Positions 58,239 through 64,000 of a stretch of 64,000 nucleotides of DNA are shown here, in pieces (within the stretch, counting starts at the first letter, position 1; each line of letters begins with the position of its first letter). Both the position numbers and the translations under genes were made by a program. The stretch comes from Phoronis australis (Eukaryota; Phoronida; Phoronidae), in NCBI GenBank assembly GCA_002633005.1, contig NMRA01000624.1, forward strand, positions 109,109 through 173,108, written 5' to 3'. The notes beneath the pieces were generated by a model, which saw nothing but the letters and a program-made list of their open reading frames with translations, was not told where the DNA came from and did not search any database.

Positions 58239-58406
58239 TCAGATGCCTAGCAAATCTCCCATGCTGCTCACCGGTTTGATTTCATTGGTTCTTGTAATAA
58301 ATTCTCCCATCATATGTTCAGAAACTGTGAATCCTAGAGCCCAGATCTCTACAATCCTTGTACAATTGTGCTCGTTTTTTGACAGATTCTCATTTACGTA
58401 AATCTT
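58239..58406 (-). pseudogene. possible LINE ORF1 C-terminal fragment
   Basis: 56 codons reading KIYVNENLSKNEHNC, then IWALGFTVSEHMMGEFITR and KPVSSMGDLLGI, stop. The pattern IY(I/V)NE(N/H)L..., then a W..GF segment and a final DL motif resembles the C-terminal domain of ORF1-type proteins of L1/Tx1 and related LINEs. Strand and place, 0.8 kb upstream of the ORF2 start, fit the 5' half of the same element. Upstream codons are broken. Confidence 0.4.
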
Positions 58407-58409
58407 GCA

Positions 58410-60720
58410 TCATTCGGAAGATTACTTTATTCATGCATACAAACCACAACATGATGTGTACAAACAAAAAGTCATGCACAAGAACTAACAAATCAAGCAT
58501 ATTAACAAAATGAGGCATACATGAAAGAACATACATTTAATGTTGCTATTTTTACTTAGTGCTGGGATCGATGGGAAAATAATGATTACGACCACCACTA
58601 GAGGATGTTTATTAGTGTGATTTTTTACCACACACCTGATTTTTGTTTTTATATGTGCTTCTTTGGTTTACATGTACTGTATGACTTTTTGTTTCATACA
58701 TTTGATATGGTTTGTACCTGCAATTCAAGTGTCACTACGAATGAGGAAGTGATTCGTATTGATGATTTAAAATTTGTACGTTTGATTGCCTTGTTCGCCC
58801 TTAACTGGGGTATTTCAATCGGATGATATAACCTAGGTCTTACTTTGCAATTTAGAAGCACATATTAGTCAGAGTTATAGTCAAATGACTATAAAATTTA
58901 AGAGTCTCGACACCCCATATTCCGAAAAAACTGTCAGCAACTAATTCAGTAATGAAGTGTACAAGTATTCACCCTGAATAACACATTTATACCAGAGTAA
59001 TAATGTCAGTGAATACAAACCAATAGGTGTTGGTGGGACTAGTTTTGAGGTCACAGGCTTCTCAACAACAAGCACAGTCATACATAGTATCCTGTAAAAA
59101 TAACACCACAAAAATTTGTTTTAATGTTGCTTTTCAACATGTTTTATTGATAATGCGCAGCGAGTAAGTCCAGTGTCAGTTCAGTTACACAAGTTACAAT
59201 TATCGCACAAGAAATCATGAGCTACTTAGGTAGAGATCAGTAATATTTCAAACAATGGCAAGGTGGAATGATTGGATTTAAATTGGTGACACTCACTAAA
59301 ATTGAGTTTCAACTACGACAAAATTCCATCTCATATATTGTCGTAGCCACAATTACGGACCTGAGGTCTTGGATATTTAAAGGAGTTTTTCTCAGTTTTT
59401 ACAACAACGCAGACATATTTGTGTTCTTTGGTGAATGGTATTCTAGATGCGTGGCTGGGTTTATTAACTTCTCAGCTCTTTAAATCTGGCACACAATGTC
59501 AAAATATTAAAAAAAAACTAAAATGATACAAACATTTTATTCGGTCTCACAAATTCGTGGACACCCCGTACTAGTAGGTGAAGATATGTCGACTACACAC
59601 ATCCATTAAAAAAATTATTTCTACAGTAGAATACCTGGGAACAAACTGGGAAGATGCAGTTGTTGCAGATACAGCTTTTGGTTCAGACCCCCTGGACAGT
59701 TCTCTGGACATTGTTACCACTTCAAAACTACATGTACATTGCAAACATTAAATTACAGTAAGCTTATTAACCATGGGTAAACATGTCAAAGCATAAAGGT
59801 GGTACAATTAACCATGGTGATAATAACTAAACGATATGAATCACCGTCACAAACATTGTGAGTGCAATTCATAAGTTGTTTTTGCTGTGGATTGGAATTT
59901 GTAACCAAAAAAATTCATCAATTGATGTATTTGGAAATTTAAAAATCGATCAACAAACATTTGTGCTTTAACTTTGTAAACCCTTACAGGGCAACGGAAC
60001 TGTGATTGCTTAGACTAGATACCACATGTGCAACGTACATGGTGTATCAGATAAAGCACAAGCATAATATTGTGGTTTCAATTTCATCAATGACATTTTG
60101 GAAGTGGATTTTCAAATTTTGCACAATTTCTTTCATGAAGGTAGGCTCTTGATCTCTCATATTATAATACGACTTTACGTCAAAATACATGAACAAATGT
60201 CTGCAGTGATATAAGGTGAAAAAGGCAAACAAGGCTTCCAGTCCATAAGACTTGACTTTACTTACTTTGTAAGTGCTCAATGTACCCTAAGTGTAAAATT
60301 CACGGTTTGCCAGTACAATAGAACCACCGATTGAACTGAGCCACCACAGCAGGCCCGGACTGTCTTATAGGGGCAGCGGGAAGCACATCATGCCTCACAC
60401 AGACTATATCATCAAATAGATGGACACCTTAGGAGGTTGTATGGGAGATGCAACCCTGGCGGTCAAGTTTCAAGCGCTAGCGAACTCTGGTGGATCACCA
60501 GTGTAGTGCGTTACTGATTGGTTTACTCCGTCACAGAGGTCGACCTCAATGTGATTGCAAGATGTTTTATCAGTCATCCAATCAAAATCCAAATGGGTCA
60601 GATCCCAGAAATAGTCAGTTCATGACTTTGTTTACTTCTTTGAAGGACAGTTAGAAAAAAACTCTCACTGTCGGAGTATTTGTTCAAACTGGGAAGAGTT
60701 AGACATCAACGACCTTCTAG
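58410..60720. other. unassigned AT-rich stretch
   Basis: Frames at 58605-58826 and 59268-59483 are hydrophobic or mixed with no domain. Near 59260-59360 there are short inverted words (TTGTCGTAG/CTACGACAA). At 60350-60620 the sequence is slightly richer in GC. No supported gene. Confidence 0.4.
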
Positions 60721-61071
60721 GTATCCCTCTATGCGCAAAAGCAACATGAATTTAATGGCCTTATCAGTGTGGCACAATTTGTCATAAGGCTTCTGGCATA
60801 CGGAGGGTCTATGGGACAACTACTGTCTCTACTGTTGGAGGTTGGGACGGTGGTACTATCTTCAAGTAACACGGATTCGAAATTTCTGTTAGCGTTTCAA
60901 GAAATCAACCCACAAGACGTCAATATAAGTAGTAATTTCGATGACTTTTGCAAAGAAAATACTGTAATGGAAACAAGCTTTCATATTATGAAAGATCTAG
61001 CAAAGTTTATTCAACTTCCTGAAGTTATGTTGTCGCATTTCCCCCAAAACAAATCAACGTTTGTGTTTTAG
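60721..61071 (+). CDS. possible terminal exon, unknown protein
   Basis: An acceptor-like CAACGACCTTCTAG precedes 116 open codons ending in TAG (61069-61071). The peptide begins VSLYAQKQHEFNGLISVAQF, has a leucine-rich stretch (GQLLSLLLEVGTVVL) and an Asn/Asp-rich middle. Codon flow is plausible but no family is recognised and upstream exons are not identified. Confidence 0.3.
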   Translation, partial: VSLYAQKQHEFNGLISVAQFVIRLLAYGGSMGQLLSLLLEVGTVVLSSSNTDSKFLLAFQEINPQDVNISSNFDDFCKENTVMETSFHIMKDLAKFIQLPEVMLSHFPQNKSTFVF

Positions 61072-61364
61072 GGCGAAGGTTAGGTCACTAGCCAAATGAG
61101 GAGGATCTACATGTATAGCTACTGTGAATACAGACAATGAGACTGATAAATAGGTCACTTGCCAAATGAGGTGCATAAAGCTAGTAATGTCAACAGGCAA
61201 TGAAATTCGATGAATTTTTGTCAGAACTTAACTTTCAGACAAATAATTTTCGCAATGAATTCTCGGACCACTACTCCATGGGTTTAAGGTGATTTTAATG
61301 CCGGGGCCGCCATGTCGCAATAGCTACCCAGGTATATAATCAGGACAGAACAAACTACTATTCA

Positions 61365-61583
61365 CTAGTAGTAATACGCATCAAGCAGGCGTTTGGCCTG
61401 CTCGGAATTAGTGACCGATGGCTCACTTTTGAGAGATTCCCAGGGATAGTACTTAATGGCCAAAGCAATGCGCCAGCTTTTATTTACTTTCAGTTGCACG
61501 TCTTTCCTTCTTTTCTTGCTGTCTGAGTCGTTTAGTTTGGGCAAAGGTCCTGTTATCTTGCCCACCTTCTCCCTGTCAGCCAT
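61365..61583 (-). CDS. small basic protein or exon, unknown
   Basis: Starts ATG at 61583 in a good context (ACAAGATGGC), MADREKVGKITGPLPKLN, then a basic KKRRK cluster resembling a nuclear localisation signal, and ends SEQAKRLLDAYYY, stop; 72 residues. No domain recognised. It may be the first part of a mobile-element protein. The longer version starting at 61652 has a less convincing start. Confidence 0.35.
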   Translation of the reverse strand: MADREKVGKITGPLPKLNDSDSKKRRKDVQLKVNKSWRIALAIKYYPWESLKSEPSVTNSEQAKRLLDAYYY

Positions 61584-61659
61584 CTTGTCTTGTCGTGCAC
61601 CTCTTTTATTTATACCTGCTGTTACTGAACGCAGCATCTTCCTCAGTGTCAATCGGTAA

Positions 61660-62888
61660 TTAGTTCAGGTCAGGCATATGCGGGTCAAATCTCCAGTATT
61701 GGCCCAACCATGACAGGTCACAGTGGCAGGCACAAACCACATACATAGCACAGTTATGTTCAGGCAAAATAATCGCAAAAAACATGAAGAAGTGCCCACA
61801 CCACAATACGCTCAAGCCACAGCCGCTCAAGAACCCAGTTAGATGTTACCGAGTATATGTAATACAAAAAAAATCCATCACGGCACGACCGAGTTACAAA
61901 GCACAGTGGGTGGCAAGTTATTCACGCCACAGCATGCACTGTACCGTACTATCCTATATGTAAATCTTGTCACTGGGTCAATTGTTTGTCAAATTGACTG
62001 TTAGTGTATGCACGCATTTATCACAAGCGGGGGAGATTAGGTTACAGATTTACATGTGGTTACCATTAGAACATTTCTTCGGCAAAAACCCGTAAATTGT
62101 GTGATTTGTCCTCACACGGGAAAGTGAATGAGTCGATAGTAGAGGTTGCAAGAGGGTACTTTCGTTAGGGATAGCTTAAAACATATTTTCACGAGTTTTC
62201 GAGGTCCATGCCATTTTAACGCGCGCACCTCAGATGGGTGATTTTCAACATAGTCAGGTTTGTTGTGTAATTTTGTTGGTATTTTGGGGGGAAAGTGGAA
62301 ACTATACATTTTTGGAAACCCTCCTGAATGACAAATCAGAAAATAATTGATTCCATTTTTGGCGGCCATCTTGGGGCCATGTTGGAATTTTCAAAAATGA
62401 CACCAGTAAAACGGATTTTGTCAAATATCTCCGGTTTTGGGTCATTTAGAATGTTGGTTTTTATAGCTACACCTGCATTTTTCAGGTCAAGGAATTATAA
62501 ATTTTATCTTTTTGGTCGCCATCTTGGCGGCCATTGGAATTTTAAGAATGGCGTCCGGAAAATATATTTACATCAGTATCTTTGCTCTTGGGTAACTTAA
62601 ACTGTTAGTTTTAATGGCTGCACCCATATTTTTAAGGTCAAGAAATCTGAAATGCAACTTATTAAATGAGAAACATAGTCAAAACCCATTTATTAGCAGC
62701 CACATTCTCTAAATGCATTCTTCATGTAATCCAACACATATCACTATCTTACTTTCTTGTATATTTTGTTCGGATCTTGTTTCCTTCAAGACGCTTAAAA
62801 CTAAACCAATACCTAAACAATTTATTTATTTACGTTAGAAGAACACGAAAGTATGTTTTTTGTAGTGTCAATAGTCTTTGAAATCAGT
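61660..62888. other. unassigned stretch with CGCCATCTTGG repeats
   Basis: Two diverged units at about 62345-62510 and 62510-62660 share GGTC(G/-)CCATCTTGG, TTGGAATTTT(C/A)A and TTTTTA.AGGTCAAG.AATT words, about 165-180 bp apart. This resembles the array at 40060-40835. Otherwise nothing supported. Confidence 0.4.
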
Positions 62889-63650
62889 CTATAGATCATT
62901 ACTATAGCCATCACTGTCACTGGGAATCACATCATCATCACCATTCTGACATTCTGCACTATACTGACATAGATCTGTGTAAGATACATGTATGTCCTTT
63001 GGACGACAAGAGCATCTTTGAAAAGAATTATTTTTGCACTGGTATCTAACCATCTCAATGACAGCCTCCGTCCCCGGATATCCTGAGTTGTGAGGGTTTC
63101 AGTTGCTCATCTTTGTCCTTGTAAATTCATTCTGCAATGACTCAAGGAACTCCTGTCGAGCAATGACTGCCTGACCCCACACTCTGGCTTGAATAATCAC
63201 CCTCAGCACATGTATGTCGAAGTACCAATGGTTGGTGGACGTTTGTTGCTGTCAGCCATATGTTTACAGGAGAGGTACCATCTCAGCTCTGGGATGCTAT
63301 TTGTGTCTATAACCTGTGGTGAGTTTGCATGTATGTAAAAGGGGCTAATGTGAAAAGAGGTTCATTTGTTACTTCATAAGCAGTACAAAAAGTCTGCTAT
63401 GCATTGATATCATCGGTGTTTACCTTCAAATATATATTCAACTTACAGAATTGACCAGTGTTTTCTGTCCATATAAAAATATGGAAAGCAGGAAGAGCCG
63501 TTTCCCGGACAGCACCTAATATTGTCCATATTGGATTCACGTCCACAATCCCAGATGCCATGGGGACTGAAGTATTTCTGAGTAGCCTGTCATAATAGGC
63601 AATGACGAGGAACAAAAATCTATGTCAGGTGAAAAAAAATCAGCTGAGAA
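62889..63650 (-). pseudogene. PIN-like / Cys-rich family, C-terminal part of a second copy
   Basis: Blocks in order on the minus strand: WTILGAVRETALPAFHIFIW (about 63.5 kb; the family usually has LPAFHAFTG.D.TG), IPELRWYLSCKHMADSNKR (about 63.28), a one-base frameshift near 63.21, RAIIQARVWGQAVIARQEF, and the Cys-rich end MVRYQCKNNSFQRCSCRP and YTDLCQYSAEC with an acidic tail ending SNDL, stop at 62889-62891. One further stop interrupts it near 63.11 kb. It differs from the copy at 41-44 kb, so it is another subfamily. The N-terminal part would lie beyond 64000 or is lost. Confidence 0.6.
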
Positions 63651-64000
63651 TCAGGGACCTTTTGATGTGATGCCAGAACTGCAATATGTGCAGTGTATTA
63701 GCAATGCCTATGCTTTTTCGTGATCGTTTTCTTCTAAGCGTAGATCACCTCGGTTACTCTTTGTGCATCCTGAAGCTGAAGTAATGGCTATCTTGGCAGA
63801 GTCTTTATTATATTCAAGTGTCTTTGTAGACAGATATTCAGTAAGTTGAGCCTTTTCGTTCATGGGAGAGGAAACGGCTCAGTGCGATGTTCTTTATGTA
63901 AATCTCATTTCCTATCTGGTACTGTACTTGACCCTACATGTGTATCTCTGCCTCCTTTTTTCTCTTGTAACTTGTTTCAAAGAGTTGTCTCTGTGGGTGT
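63651..64000. other. unassigned right edge
   Basis: No frame in the last 350 bp continues the family at 62889-63650 in a way I can support. Confidence 0.4.

Noticed and set aside
58096-58401. 101-codon + frame
   Set aside because: Opposite the minus-strand fragment resembling a LINE ORF1 C-terminus; the + translation has no domain.
1-64000. CRISPR arrays, rRNA genes, bacterial-style operons or ribosome-binding sites
   Set aside because: None seen; gene structure, introns and repeats are eukaryotic.

Overview
This window is a piece of an AT-rich, intron-bearing, transposon-rich animal genome. The evidence is spliceable ShKT-domain exons, several metazoan transposon families in advanced decay, a tRNA-like sequence with A and B boxes, runs of N, and almost no long open frames. 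The very common ACATGTA words, the ShKT-exon cluster, and the mix of Penelope-like, L1/Tx1-like, Kolobok-like and ISL2EU-like elements suit a marine invertebrate. An anthozoan cnidarian (coral or anemone) is my best guess, but the sequence does not prove it. No complete, intact host gene is visible.

0-8 kb: mostly unassigned non-coding DNA with one small MITE, a decayed coding stretch (2169-2651) and an inverted-repeat cluster near 4.1 kb. 8-39 kb: four ShKT exons on the + strand (10248, 13414, 22197, 35615), all in phase 1-1. Two short Thr/Pro-type linker micro-exon candidates (9323, 33789) lie in paralogous blocks. Blocks C (about 18.5-33.1 kb) and D (about 33.5-39.0 kb) are a relatively recent duplication; A and B are older. 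Each recent copy has collected different insertions. C holds a 2.4 kb tandem-repeat element and a 9.2 kb ISL2EU-like transposon with dead nuclease and transposase genes, itself split by a 3.7 kb TIR element. D holds a tRNA-like sequence and two Kolobok-like elements. Because the blocks are paralogous, each supplies the empty site for an insertion in the other. A decayed Penelope-like element sits at 15.3-17.3 kb.

39-47 kb: an inverted Kolobok-like copy with an assembly gap, an array of diverged AAGATGGC-containing units, and a decayed copy of a multicopy PIN-like/Cys-rich protein family (minus strand, 41.05-43.96 kb). A possible first exon lies at 45.0 kb, and an inverted copy of an 11.2 kb repeat at 45.8-46.2 kb. 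48.6-51.6 kb: a direct duplication joined at a single N, probably two haplotypes placed in tandem.

52.7-58.4 kb: a minus-strand L1/Tx1-like LINE (possible ORF1 tail, endonuclease, reverse transcriptase, C-terminal region) with a Kolobok-like element inserted precisely within its endonuclease motif. 58.4-64 kb: mainly unassigned, with a few hypothetical exons and the C-terminal part of a second PIN-like family copy running off the right edge.

The only plausible host-gene activity is the ShKT exon cluster, perhaps one secreted multidomain protein or several tandem genes. Most other recognisable coding sequence belongs to inactive mobile elements.
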